DNA from: Micrasema longulum
Taxonomy: Eukaryota; Arthropoda; Insecta; Trichoptera; Brachycentridae
NCBI GenBank assembly: GCA_022494885.1
Contig: JAGVSM010002950.1
Location: 97,956-161,955, forward strand
Direction of reading: 5' to 3'
Length of the DNA stretch: 64,000 nt
The position numbers were made by a program, and so were the translations under genes. Shown in pieces: positions 21,200 through 31,799 of the stretch. The notes below the pieces were generated by a model. It was not told the origin of the DNA, did no database searches, and saw nothing but the letters and a program-made list of their open reading frames with translations. Every line of letters begins with the position of its first letter. Within the stretch, counting starts at the first letter, position 1.

Positions 21200-22120
21200 A
21201 AATTAAAACAGTCTATTGCGATAGTTTCTGCATTTTTAATTTCAGAAGTTTAACACAAAATCTGTGTTTTATACTCTAACCTCTATGTAACAGGTATTTA
21301 ATTAAATAAAAAGCTATTTTAATCAAATAAATAGTTTTATAATGTTATATTTGAAAGTTTTTTAAATGGGTAATAATTAGATCACAAAAGTTTTGAGCCA
21401 GCTCAACCGCAAAATAAGCAACAAAACTTGCAATTTTCGGAACACTTTTAAAATTAAATTCTATAGCGTTTATTTAACCGGGATTTTATATGTGGCGATG
21501 AGGTCATTTTGCGATACCGTCAAAGGTTACGTTAACTCGTATATGGCCTTCTACATATTAAACTATTCATACCTTCACAAGTCTGGTATCCTGGTACGAA
21601 AACTACGAAAAACCAAAATTTGGCTTTCTACAGTCATATAAATCAAACATTGTAGAAGTTGTTAAGTTTACTGAAACGCTTGTTATTCCAATGAAGAAGT
21701 TTAGCCCTACGAGAAACTATATAGAAAAAAATATTTATGCGCACGGTAAAATAAGAGCGTTAAATTGAACGGCGAGTTTTCTAGAATTTTTTTGAAAACA
21801 AACTACTTCACATGACGTCACTAGTTCTTTCGAATCAACAAATGATGAGAGAGTTGTGATAGTTTTTCAGTTAACAGGTAAGTCATCTAATAAATCGGCA
21901 GAATTCATGGATAAAAAGGGGAAGAGAACTTGAGACGCCACACTCGAAGTAATTTAAAAAATATAAAATTTAAAAAAAACCTAGCGCTGATAAAACGGTA
22001 TATTTATAGTTTATGTTCTTGTTTTAATTCCGGTTTGGCTTAATTATATATTTACTTACACTAAAATAATAAAAACCTCTGAACTTTATCATTAAATTTA
22101 AAACAAAAATACTATTGGCC
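21200..22120. other. AT-rich stretch with a D5 copy
   Basis: About 21,740-21,960 has ACATGACGTCACTAGTTCTT and, inverted, GAGAACTTGAGACGCCACAC, matching the D5 arrangement at 13.4-13.6 kb. The remainder has no recognised feature; the 82-codon frame at 21,393-21,641 has no family resemblance. Confidence 0.45.
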
Positions 22121-22122
22121 TT

Positions 22123-22272
22123 ACTTATAAACCTGGCATAAAGTTACGCCTAGACAAAGTGGTAAAATAAGGATGGGAATACTTTCCTTATTCTATCACT
22201 ATAACAGGGGTGGTATTTTTATTTATATTCTAGCACTATACCCAGGCGTAACTTTATGCTAAGTTTATGAGT
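22123..22272. mobile_element. Short MITE with ~40-bp inverted repeats
   Basis: Left arm 22,123-22,163 (CATAAAGTTACGCCTAGAC) and right arm 22,231-22,272 (CAGGCGTAACTTTATGCTAA) are imperfect inverted copies; the loop is about 70 bases. Non-coding. Confidence 0.8.
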
Positions 22273-23850
22273 TACGCCCTATATGTAATTGCGGAAAAAA
22301 TCACAGATAAAATCAACGTAAGCGGGTTTAAGCTTTTGAATATATTAACATACCCACTTTGTTTTGCAGATATACCTCGGCTTATTAACTAATCGATATA
22401 TATTTTTTTAATTCCAGCGTATTTTTACTGAATCCTTTGTCTCACGGGGCTGAGAAATGTTGAGATTTAACATGTTTAAGAAAGAATGTACGCATATATA
22501 TTTTATTTTTTATACGGAAAACTTCATTTAACTTCATAAACAAAATTGAATATAAATGTTAGTTTTCCTTTTTAATACGGGCCCTGGTCACATTAGTTAT
22601 ATTTCACACACATATCTGTATCTCTCATCCACCTGGACACATTAAAATATGTTTAAAGTCTATAAAATTTATGTGAATTAATGTAAATCTGCCATTTACT
22701 TATTTTTCAATTTCATTAAGTTATTTTCTACAATTACTACCATTTATGTTATCAGTATCGAATGGCCATTCTGTTCTGGAGGTTATAAAACTGTAAGAAA
22801 AACCATTTAAATTCACATAGCAAAGTCGTTAAATTGGTGAAATCGAAACAATAAAGACTCCATATTACAGTAACGGGCGATTTAGGAATGTGTGTTCCGA
22901 ATTGCGGTCGCAAGGCGTCGCTAGTATCGCCCGGTAATAAAATCACATACGAACAGAGGTGTAAGGGTGAATGAACAATTGAGATTATTTAGATTAAATC
23001 GAATTTCAAATTAATAGCGAACGGTTCACGCCCTCTTCGCGTATATTTTTTGCGAGCTTAATGAAAATGTAAACCTCGAAAAAAGTAAGGGGTTTGGAAG
23101 AAACAAGAATGGAAAAATATATTTTTTACATTATACAAGCTTCTACATGTGTAGGGCACGGAATAAAAAGGATGAATGTCGGAAATGGAAGTTTTGAGGT
23201 ATATCGTTTTTAAGTTTTGAAACCTGTTGAACATTATAAAATAAAATAACCCGATTAGTGTAAATAGTATAAGTACTATTTTGTATCACATAAAATGTTT
23301 TTCATTAATATTAAATTATCGGTTTAATTCCAGTATTTAACTAATATTCGTCCATTATCCCCTTTAATATGCAGGTTACGTGCAATTTTGTAAGTAGGCA
23401 CAAAATAAATGTTCACTGTATGGTTGTATTTTTTTATTTATTCATTCAAAATAACACTAGTTAAAATATTTTTGAACTTATTAAGGCTTTTTTAGGCTAT
23501 GCCCGTGTCAAGCCACAATAAATAACAATAAAAATACATAGTAAAATTAATTAAAATTAATTAGAGTATTACATATTTTTATGTGCAACTGTGTGACCGA
23601 TATTCAAAAGTAGAAACATTATTAATAATATGTATTACATTTACATTTTAAGTAATATTATACGTTTTGTATGATTAGTTATTTTATGTTTTGTAAAAAT
23701 TTTATCTGACAGTATTTACAAAAAGTTGAAGCCTCTAATTGGACTATAGGATATGTATTTATAATAAAACCGTAACTTACAATTTATAAATGTCTGTTGG
23801 CGTTCCAATGAAATATAAAAAAAATTAAGGATTGTTTTTCTTAAAACATT
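22273..23850. other. Non-coding stretch
   Basis: About 22,860-23,060 is locally GC-richer, single-copy in the window, and has a short inverted pair ACGGGCGAT/ATCGCCCGGT. About 23,425-23,520 resembles the AT-rich end of the T-family tails. No gene recognised. Confidence 0.4.
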
Positions 23851-23854
23851 TAAC

Positions 23855-24040
23855 TTTGAAAGTGAAAACTCTGGATTGAAACTCATTGTAATTTATTATG
23901 TAAATAAAAGACGAGTGATACAAATTAGAAATATCCAGTGACCGGTTTCATCGCTTTAGCAAAATTTTTGATACTGGTATATTTATTAAGAAATTCAATG
24001 TTTTTATTTTAAAAAGAGGTAAAGATAGAGAATTCTGATA
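23855..24040 (+). repeat. D2 repeat, copy 2
   Basis: Shares CTCATTGTAATTTATTATGT, AAAAGACGAGTGATAC and CCAGTGACCGGTTTCATCGC with 17,195-17,400. The inner block is more decayed. Confidence 0.65.
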
Positions 24041-24104
24041 GAATTAAAAATAGAGCTTTGTGATCTAAAAAATAATATTATTAATATTTAAAGCAATAAC
24101 TTTA

Positions 24105-24515
24105 CGGTCAAACATTTAACTTAATTTTATTGAATATTTGTACATAACCACTTACCGACTTTTCTATGACGATGTTCCACTGTAAAAGTCACCCTAAAAA
24201 ACCTATTAAGCTTATCACCTCCCTTCAACCCCTCTCCTATTTTTATTAATTCTCAAACAAGAGAATATTTTCATAATTTAATCAGTGCATGTTTGTCCTA
24301 ATCAGTGAATGTGCTTATTAAAATGCATGTCGTGTTAGTTTTATATTTTTGCTGCAACAACTATGGTGAAGGTGTATAGTGGGTTTTGCATGTTGGTTTA
24401 ATTGGTTGCCTGACGAAGAGACGGGTACGTCTCGAAACCGGTAGATATAAAAAAGTTGGTAAGTGGTTATATACCAATATTCAATAACATTTAGTTAAAA
24501 TTAATACGAATGAAC
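24105..24515. mobile_element. D3 element with inverted ends
   Basis: The left end has ACATAACCACTTACCGACTT and the right end AAGTTGGTAAGTGGTTATAT, inverted copies within longer matching arms. The right arm also carries ACGAAGAGACGGGTACGTCT and GAAACCGGTAGA. Partial relatives are at 30,055-30,150 and, inverted, at 33,690-33,850. Probably a non-autonomous DNA element of about 400 bp. Confidence 0.7.
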
Positions 24516-24940
24516 TCAATGACGTTTTTATTATAATTGCTTTATCAGTTTCCAAATAGAATATAATTCCATTCCTATTAAATAATAAGGATTTAGGGTC
24601 TTATTATTAATGGGTCCCTTTCAATTATTGTTAAATTAATTTAGTGACTCTCTCAAGACGTGATAAAACAAGGACAATCAAATAGCCAAATTACTATTTC
24701 AGTAAACCCTTTGTCCCACTCAAAGGTAATACATTCCCCTTACTGCTACGATGACTTAAACTAATTAATTACCAAAGTACTCAAATTGCGTTCTGTATTA
24801 CTGTGCAATGCAACATTTCTGCATTAATTTGTTTAATTCTTTGTAGAATTTTTCAAAGTTTCAGAACAATAGATATTTTCTTTTCAATGCATTTATGGAC
24901 TTATTAATCAATTTAGTAAAATACGTTTTTTTTTTTTTTT
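24516..24940. other. Non-coding stretch
   Basis: No gene or repeat recognised; ends in a poly-T run (about 24,927-24,940) next to the LINE pseudogene. Confidence 0.5.
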
Positions 24941-24942
24941 GG

Positions 24943-26456
24943 CAGACGCCGCTCATATAAACATCCCTAGAGCAGCCAATATCCTTGACTATTCTCCAAC
25001 CACTGATTAAATCATCAAGGCGGTAAAATGCCCGAAGAATGGGAAAGCGCCGGGTGAAGATGGAATTAGTCCCTTGATAAAAAGTTGATAAAAATTAGTT
25101 TGGATGCAATTGTTCAGCCTCGGCAAACTTTATTATCAAAAATCTGGGATGAAAAACGTTGTCCGAGGGATTGGATTAATGGTACAGTAATTACACTTCT
25201 CTATAAAGGCGATACCTTAGAGTGCAATAATATCCACGAGACAACTTTGCTGAGCGTTCCAGGAAAGATTCTTGCACACATAATCTTCGGCAGAATACGA
25301 GCTTCTGTACTGCAGATTTTGAGAGTCAACCAAACTGGTTTTATTCCCAGTAAGTCGTGTGCGGACCATATACATAACAAAATATGCTTTCTCAATGAAA
25401 TGAACTCATCACTTGCGTGTTGTTTCATTGACTACGAGAAAGCATTTGATATTTCGCATCGACCATCTCTTTTTAAATTTCTCGATGCGTATGGTATTCT
25501 TCCTAAGATTATTGCTATTATAAAAGCACTCCACATAAATAGCAATTGTCGTGTGAGAATTGGTCAACGTCCTTGCACCGTTCATGTTCATCATACTGAT
25601 AGATTTTATCTTATTCAAATCAATACCACCTAATTGAGGTATAGAAGTGAACTCCCCCCTAAAATTGTTTGACTTGGAGTATGTAGATGAAGCAGTTCTT
25701 TTAAAAAAGTCTGTTGGTGATTTTCAGGAAATTGTTGACACACTGCAGGAAAACTCAACTCGTCTGGGTCTTAATATTTTTACAAAAAAGACTCAGATTA
25801 TGTGTCCTGACCCTGATCAGCCTCTCTATAATAATAAGCAGAGAATTGAGAAAATTGACAGCTTTAAATACTTGGGAGTTCATATAACTGAGGATAGAAG
25901 CATGAAAAAAGAGCTCGCAAAGCGCCTAGGAGCCCGCTGAAGCAACTTTTAACATGATACGTGTTGTCTGGATTTCTAGTCTATATTCGGTCAAAACAAA
26001 ATGCCGATTATTTAACTCCATACTGTTTAATGCCAGTACTCCTATATGGGTGCAAATTTTGGCACCTTATCAAAGCTCAAAACACTAAACTTCTGAGTCG
26101 TGAGAGTAAATGCTTGTGAAGAATATTAGATATAAGGTGGTTCAGTTTTAAAACTAACATTGAAGTCCGAGAACGGACGCAGCAACCTCCTATAACGAGC
26201 GTCTCGAGGATGCGGTGGTGGACCTGGCTTGAACACGTGCTGCGCACACCTCAGCAGAATCAAAACCCAAGTTGCCTCTATTTAAAACCTGTGGGTTCAC
26301 GCCGTCCTGGAAGGCCGCCGATGACGATTTTTCGACTTTATTTAGCGGAACTAAGGGGCGCTGGATTGACGTAGAGGAAGCAAAAATGCTGGCTGGAAAC
26401 AAGGTCTCCTGGAAGCAACTGGTGATGTGTACATGCTCTACTGAGGAGTGAATGTG
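24943..26456 (+). pseudogene. Decayed LINE reverse transcriptase (RTE-like tail)
   Basis: The reading starts with INIPRAANILDYSPTTD and, after a stop, KAVKCPKNGKAPGEDGI (the conserved 'K-x-x-G-P-D-G-I' entry to the RT palm). A 182-codon frame (25,085-25,633) follows with ALLSV-like PGKILA, NQTGFIPSKSCADHI and the first catalytic block CCFIDYEKAFD. The GxxQG..LSP block is unrecognisable. The second catalytic block (25,675-25,700) reads LEYVDEAVLL where an active enzyme has YADD, so it is dead. Next come KKTQIMC and FKYLGVHITED. From about 26,160 the last part, RERTQQPPITSV, RMRWWTWLEHVLR, GSRRPGRPPMTIFR, is the hydrophilic end seen in RTE-like and related LINEs. Stops, frameshifts and a small tandem duplication at 25,074-25,094 disable it. 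Confidence 0.9.
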
Positions 26457-26504
26457 AAAAAGAAAAAAGATGAAATTGTATTAAAAAAGATAAAAAACTT
26501 TTTA

Positions 26505-26955
26505 GAAAAGGTAATATAGAAGTCTACCCATCGAAAATGTCATTTATCTATGTTGTAAAACGTTTATATCAACAGCTCCCCAGGAAGTTGAATCCAGTCC
26601 TTATCTAAAAATTCTGATAAACTCAAAATATTGTTGATAAATCCACTTGGTCCAAGAAGAAGTATAGAAATGGAAAAAAATAGATTTTCTGGCGTTACCT
26701 AGTATGTAGATGAAAAAATCTAATTAAATTAATCTCACCTGCACAAATAAAATTTTCAGCTCTTTAACTTCATTAACATCAACAAATGAAATAGTTGAAG
26801 AAATAAAGATGTTAAAATATGTGCAGAATGGTGAATGTTGCATAGTGTGTGAAGTGGCCACTTAAACCAGCCAATGACAGGTCATGAGCTCTGTAGATGC
26901 CTCGACTTCTTTATTAGCTTTACTTAAATGTTCTTCATCTCTGTTGTAATATGTT
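26505..26955 (-). repeat. F1 family copy, long
   Basis: Minus orientation: CAGCTCCCCAGGAAGTTGAA, ATTGTTGATAAATCC, AGGTGAGATT-type and GTGCAGAATGGTGAATGTTG blocks, the AAGTGGCCACTTAAACCAGC core, and TTCTTCATCTCTGTTGTAAT at the right end. It faces a plus copy at 27,108. Confidence 0.8.
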
Positions 26956-27107
26956 GATTTATTATTTATTGAATTACCCACCGGTTTTCGAGCTTTTTTA
27001 CTATCCTCCCTTATCAAGGTATAATTTAAAAAAAAAAATAATTATACCATCGTACGGGAGCACACAGATGCTCAAAAACTGGTCCGTAATCAAATAAATA
27101 ATTCACA
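26956..27107. mobile_element. Small MITE between facing F1 copies
   Basis: Left end ATTATTTATTGAATTACC...CCGGTTTTCGAGC and right end CTCAAAAACTGGTCCGTAAT...AAATAATT are inverted copies of about 40 bases; the loop includes an A-run. It sits exactly between the outer ends of two F1 copies. Confidence 0.7.
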
Positions 27108-27388
27108 TATTACAACAGAGATGAAGAACATTTAAGAGAAGGTAATATAGAAGTCTAGGCATCTACAAGGTTTATGACCTGTCAATGGCTGGTTTAAGTG
27201 GCCACTTTACACACTGCGTAACATTCACCATTCTGCCTATATTTGAACATCTATATCCCTTCAAGTCTTTCATCTGTTAATGTTTGTGAAGATAAATGTT
27301 GATGTTGTAATATGTTAATATAAACAGCTTCCCAGGGAGTTGAATCCAGTCCTTGTCAACAAAAAAATGGACAAACTCAAAATATTGT
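27108..27388 (+). repeat. F1 family copy
   Basis: Plus orientation: CACATATTACAACAGAGATG, the GACCTGTCAATGGCTGGTTT core, ATTCACCATTCTGCCTATAT, then after an internal deletion CTTCCCAGGGAGTTGAATCC and the CTCAAAATATTG end. Confidence 0.8.
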
Positions 27389-30050
27389 TACATAAATATT
27401 TAGTGAATAAAAGCAAAAAGTGTTTACCATATTTTAATTCATATTTTCAATAATCACAAAGTCAGTGTTTATAATTTTTTCGCTGAAACTATTCTACATT
27501 TAAATTAATTTCATTAAGAAATGACCGAAATTGAAATTGACGAAATACTTTCTAGAATTTTTAAAGTATGGGTTTTAATTATGTGTTGGTACATTTAAAT
27601 ACGTACAATATTTCAACAGAATTTAATGTATTTTTTGTTGTGGTTAGCGGTTCTCTTTTATGAGGCTATAAATCACCACGCACAAAGCGGAAATAATTAA
27701 ATGCATGCTTTATACAGGTGAGATATATGAACAAACAAAGCTGACAACCCTTTCAAAACAAAAATGTAACCTTAACAATTTCGCCGTTGGAACACATTTA
27801 ATCATTACCTTTTCACATACTCGCTTCTAAGTCCATTGTCTGAAACATAGTGGCTGAAATTTCATGAATCTCCAAAGAATCGAGGATTTACCATTTACTG
27901 CCGCTTATTACGTGGCAGTTGTACCCATGAACAATGGACCATTTACCTGAGAGGCCTGAAAACTAAATGTCTAACGCATTCAGGAAGATTAAGCAAAGAC
28001 AAAGGGTTGAAGAGAATTAAGAATATTTAACACAATTTTTTCCCAAAAGCCTATAAAAAAATTGAGTTTTCAGTTATTTTAAAATAAACAAAACATTTAA
28101 ATTTGTTTGTGGAAATTATTTGTGTAATTGCATTTTATTACAGAATTAAATGAGAGTAATACTTAAATCTGCAATTTCGGAATAACCATTGACCGGTTTT
28201 TTCGCATTCGCGACATCGTTAAGATAGCTAATTCACATTTAATTATTCCCCGTTACTGTATCCATTGCAATAATTTTACTAATTACCTTTTAATGTTTTA
28301 TTTTTCAGATGTCGTAATTGACAGTCACAAGCCTCACAGGGATGGGACAATTAAAAACCTGAACTATTACAATATATTTATTGCAATAAATTCATTCAAA
28401 TAACAATATTCACGATACAATCAGGCATTTTGGATTTAATTTAAATGTCAAGCTCACGTTGAAACCCGGCTGGCGGTTAAAGAACGACTAAATACCTGTT
28501 AAGTATGACTGAGAGTTTGGGCCCGAGTTAAGTGTCATAATTTAAGAGGGCTCAGGGTGCGTCTATGTGTGTAAATAGGTCAAAAGTCGAACCTGTTGCT
28601 ATGATTGCAAAAAAGCATTATAAAGTATTTTTTGTTAATATATTTTATAATGCTCTTAAGAGGAAACGCGGTATGCTTTTTCTTCATCCAAACGTATTTC
28701 CGTATTTTCTCTCTGGATTTTAGTACTAGAGCAGTATTTTTATTACACACTATTGTAAAAGGCTTACATTCATACTTTACCATCGGTAATTTTTATCATC
28801 ATGGTCATCGGGTTATCCGGGTGAGAATACTGTAGACCGCTTAATTAAGGTAAGGATGTCAACACATACCGATTCCTACCTCCGCACAGTACCGTAATAT
28901 CCTCAGCCATCTCAGTGTTTCAAGTAAGGGCTCTTTAGTCACTGGTTGTTGGGTGAGATCTTAACAACAATAATCCCGCCAAGATTTAAAGTTAATTTTA
29001 AAGGGATATAAAAGATCAATCGACTCCTTTGCTCAGCGCATGGAAAAAAAAACTTATAAAATATAAGCCTTTAATCAAAATACACACATACGACATAAAT
29101 CAATATGGTTAAAATGTAAGGTTACAATCATAGCGATACTGATGTTATTAAAAAAAACAACAATTTTTAGCATATGAATTGAAAAATATTCATTTCACCC
29201 ACGCCCACAATAAATTTCAAATGTTTTATTATAGGAGGCAGGTCTTATAGTCATGCAATGAATTAAAAAAAATATATAATCTAGGTTACCAGTATAAAAT
29301 GTTGAAGAATGATATTCGTATAATAAGGTTTTAAATGTTTAATAACATTAAAAAGTATATCTAGTATCGACATTTACATAAACTAACATTGCTTATGAAT
29401 CATAATTTCACTTTATTAAATCTCTCAGGGCAACTTAAGGTATTTATCGTTATGAATGAATTAAAATTAATATTCTCAAACAACCCCTGACTCGGGAACA
29501 CTTTTTATATTATATTACAGGAAACATTAATAAATTAAATTAAGTCATTTAGATATCTCTTAATACTAAACAGTGCGATGGTTTAACAATGGTGCGTCGT
29601 TGCCACATGTTGAAATTACGTCAGTTCAGATATAATATTGTTTAAGAGGCTCCACAAAACCAGTAACATATTTCTATATTTGCCAATCAAAAAGGTTTGT
29701 TAGGGATGATGTGACTAAAGTTACGGAGAAGCCTTGCAGAATTTGCACGTTGAAATGGAGGTCACCAAGTTACTGAATTTTCATGATAATTCAATCAAAC
29801 TTTAGGAATTCTTAGAAACGCTAGAGTCGCCTGTTTTCATAGAAATTTATAGTGCAGTATTCTAATTAACAGAACCCAGGTATTCATTGTTTTGTCAGTT
29901 GGATAAATACTTTGAGCTGGACGCAGGTCAGTTTAAACTGTAAAAAAAAAAAAAGTAAGACAATATGTAGAATTATGTAAGTACATAAAATATCTGGAAT
30001 CGTTTACCCGCTAATTTGTGTATTGGGCCTTAAAGAACTTAAATTATTCA
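27389..30050. other. Mostly non-coding, with a D2 fragment
   Basis: About 28,150-28,235 is a D2 fragment (CATTGACCGGTTTTTTCGCA, TTCGCGACATCG). The rest, including moderately GC-rich patches at 28,430-28,580 and 28,800-28,970, shows no recognised gene. The overlapping frames on both strands at 28,580-28,835 have no family features. Confidence 0.4.
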
Positions 30051-30054
30051 CATA

Positions 30055-30150
30055 CATACGGGTGCGTCTCAAAACCGGTAGACACAAAAAGTCAGAAAGA
30101 GTTAAATATTAATATATACTAATATTTATTTTAATGTTTGACCACAAAGT
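30055..30150 (+). repeat. D3 end fragment
   Basis: GGTGCGTCTCAAAACCGGTA and GACCACAAAGTTAATGC resemble the right end and flank of the D3 element at 24.4-24.5 kb. Confidence 0.5.
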
Positions 30151-30829
30151 TAATGCTTTAAACATAAATTATTCAGATAGGTAGAAATAATATTCTACAA
30201 TGTACTTTGTATAAAGTCCCTACTAAAAAGTATGGCGAGCAATTATTTTCTAAAACACAACACGGGTTGCCATGTTATCAAGTTCATAAAATTAATGGAA
30301 CGCGATCACATTACGTTTTATGAGAGAACATTGAGTTTTGAAATAATAATATAACGGTAACATTTTCGACATGATTATAAAATGTTTTACCCCCGCGCAT
30401 TACAATAATAAGTATATCATATTTTTATCTTTAACAAGACCTACCTTGGTTCAATTTGAAGAATATTTTTTAAAAATGTAACGTTTTTTAACATTTTTTT
30501 TGTTTTGTTTTTTTTTTATAAATAGCATATTGTATTCCCGGGAGTTACAAAAAAAACTCATTTGGGACGGTACTTAAAAATAAAATATACCCGTGACAAT
30601 ACGTTATATACGTTAATACAATCAAACATTGTAAAAAAACATATTTGAAACATAACACAGAGTATTATGGAGCATTAAAAGAAATTATATTAACAACTAC
30701 CACCATAAAATAATTATGTAATCTATTTTTAATCGCTAAGCTTTTCGATTTACAATTAGATTTTTTGTTTTCTAGTTCAGCGGGCATTTTTTTAAATTGG
30801 CAGAATAATAAATATTATAATGTTAAAAG
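30151..30829. other. AT-rich non-coding stretch
   Basis: No gene or repeat recognised. Confidence 0.5.
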
Positions 30830-30915
30830 CAACCACCAGCCAATGACAGCCCTGTTAATGCCTAGACTTCCATATTCCCTTCGCAAAAATGTTTTCCCTC
30901 TCTGTTGTAACAAAT
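30830..30915 (-). repeat. F1 terminal fragment
   Basis: CCAGCCAATGACAGCCCTGT, ATGCCTAGACTTCCATATTC and TTTTCCCTCTCTGTTGTAAC represent the last 85 bases of F1. Confidence 0.75.
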
Positions 30916-31089
30916 TCAAATACTATTTTCAGTTCAAATAAAACTGTTTTTTGGTTTCTTGTTTGTACAGTATGTTTTTTTCTACGCGGATAAAATTCAA
31001 TTGGCTTTTTCGCTATAATGTATTGATTAAATAAAAAAAATATAAAAAACTTATTCATCCCCCTAACCATCTTAATAACTAGGTATACT

Positions 31090-31370
31090 GTTTCGGGTCT
31101 CCTGATACAATTCCGTACGCATTTCCGATTCTCGATTCCCTCGCTACGTGGCCCCCACGTGCGGTCACGTGGTTGCCTCTGACGTCACAGCAGCCTACCC
31201 ACACCACGGCCACGCACGCGGGAGTAATGGGCGATAACAACCTCTCAGGCGACCCCGAGGTACGTGGAACATCTAAATAACTCAATTTGCGCGACACCTC
31301 GGTAACCTATACAAACTTAATGCGCGACACTCGCGCAAGATGCGATGGTAATTGAAATGGCGGCGTGGGA
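31090..31370. promoter_or_regulatory. GC-rich patch with E-box and CRE-like sites
   Basis: This is the most GC-rich part of the window and is rich in CpG. It holds two CACGTG palindromes (31,156-31,161 and 31,166-31,171) ten bases apart, a perfect TGACGTCA (31,180-31,187), and repeated GCGCGAC/CGCGCAAG motifs near 31,290-31,340, then AATGGCGGCGTGG at about 31,357. Such clustering is usual for a promoter or enhancer. No first exon, initiator or long frame can be shown; the 72-codon minus frame across it is a likely by-product of the GC content. It could also be a foreign or old coding remnant. Confidence 0.4.
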
Positions 31371-31584
31371 ATAGTTATATTTATTAAATTTTCTGGCCGG
31401 AAATTGAAAAACCTTAACAATTGCAAGACAATCGTAGAACTACTCGAGCTCAATTAATTAACTAGATCTCTTTCATTTTGAGAATAGTGATCCATATTAG
31501 ACTGCCTGACTGCGTTTAAAATGTGACCATTAAATAAGCAAAGCAGCGTTGCATTAAAAAAATTATAATCCTTAAATTAACCAC
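31371..31584. other. Non-coding stretch
   Basis: Moderate base composition next to the GC-rich patch; no gene recognised. Confidence 0.4.
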
Positions 31585-31730
31585 TCTCTTGCGGGTAGAG
31601 AATATTCAGAATACTACCCCGGCCAGGGATCGAAAATAACATTTTCAGGATTTTTGCTATAGTAGCCATCGAGTCGAAAACACTTCATTTTTACACTCAG
31701 AACTGTATTTTTATAACCCGAGTTCATAGT
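31585..31730 (-). mobile_element. S2 SINE relative, degraded
   Basis: Shares TTTTCAGGATTTTTGCTATA and GCCATCGAGTCGAAAACACT with the S2-associated DNA at 11,965-12,015 and 37,740-37,790. The tRNA-like part is too degraded to score. Confidence 0.45.
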
Positions 31731-31799
31731 GTATTTTTTATTTGCATGTAATTCTCTATTTTAGTCCAAGAAGTAAGTCGAATATGCGCTTTTTCTAGA

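Noticed and set aside
25201..25618. Minus-strand frames opposite the reverse transcriptase
   Set aside because: Shadows of the plus-strand RT pseudogene.
31079..31297. 72-codon minus frame in the GC-rich patch as an exon
   Set aside because: Long frames arise easily in GC-rich DNA, and no splice or domain evidence supports it. Kept only as part of the regulatory candidate.
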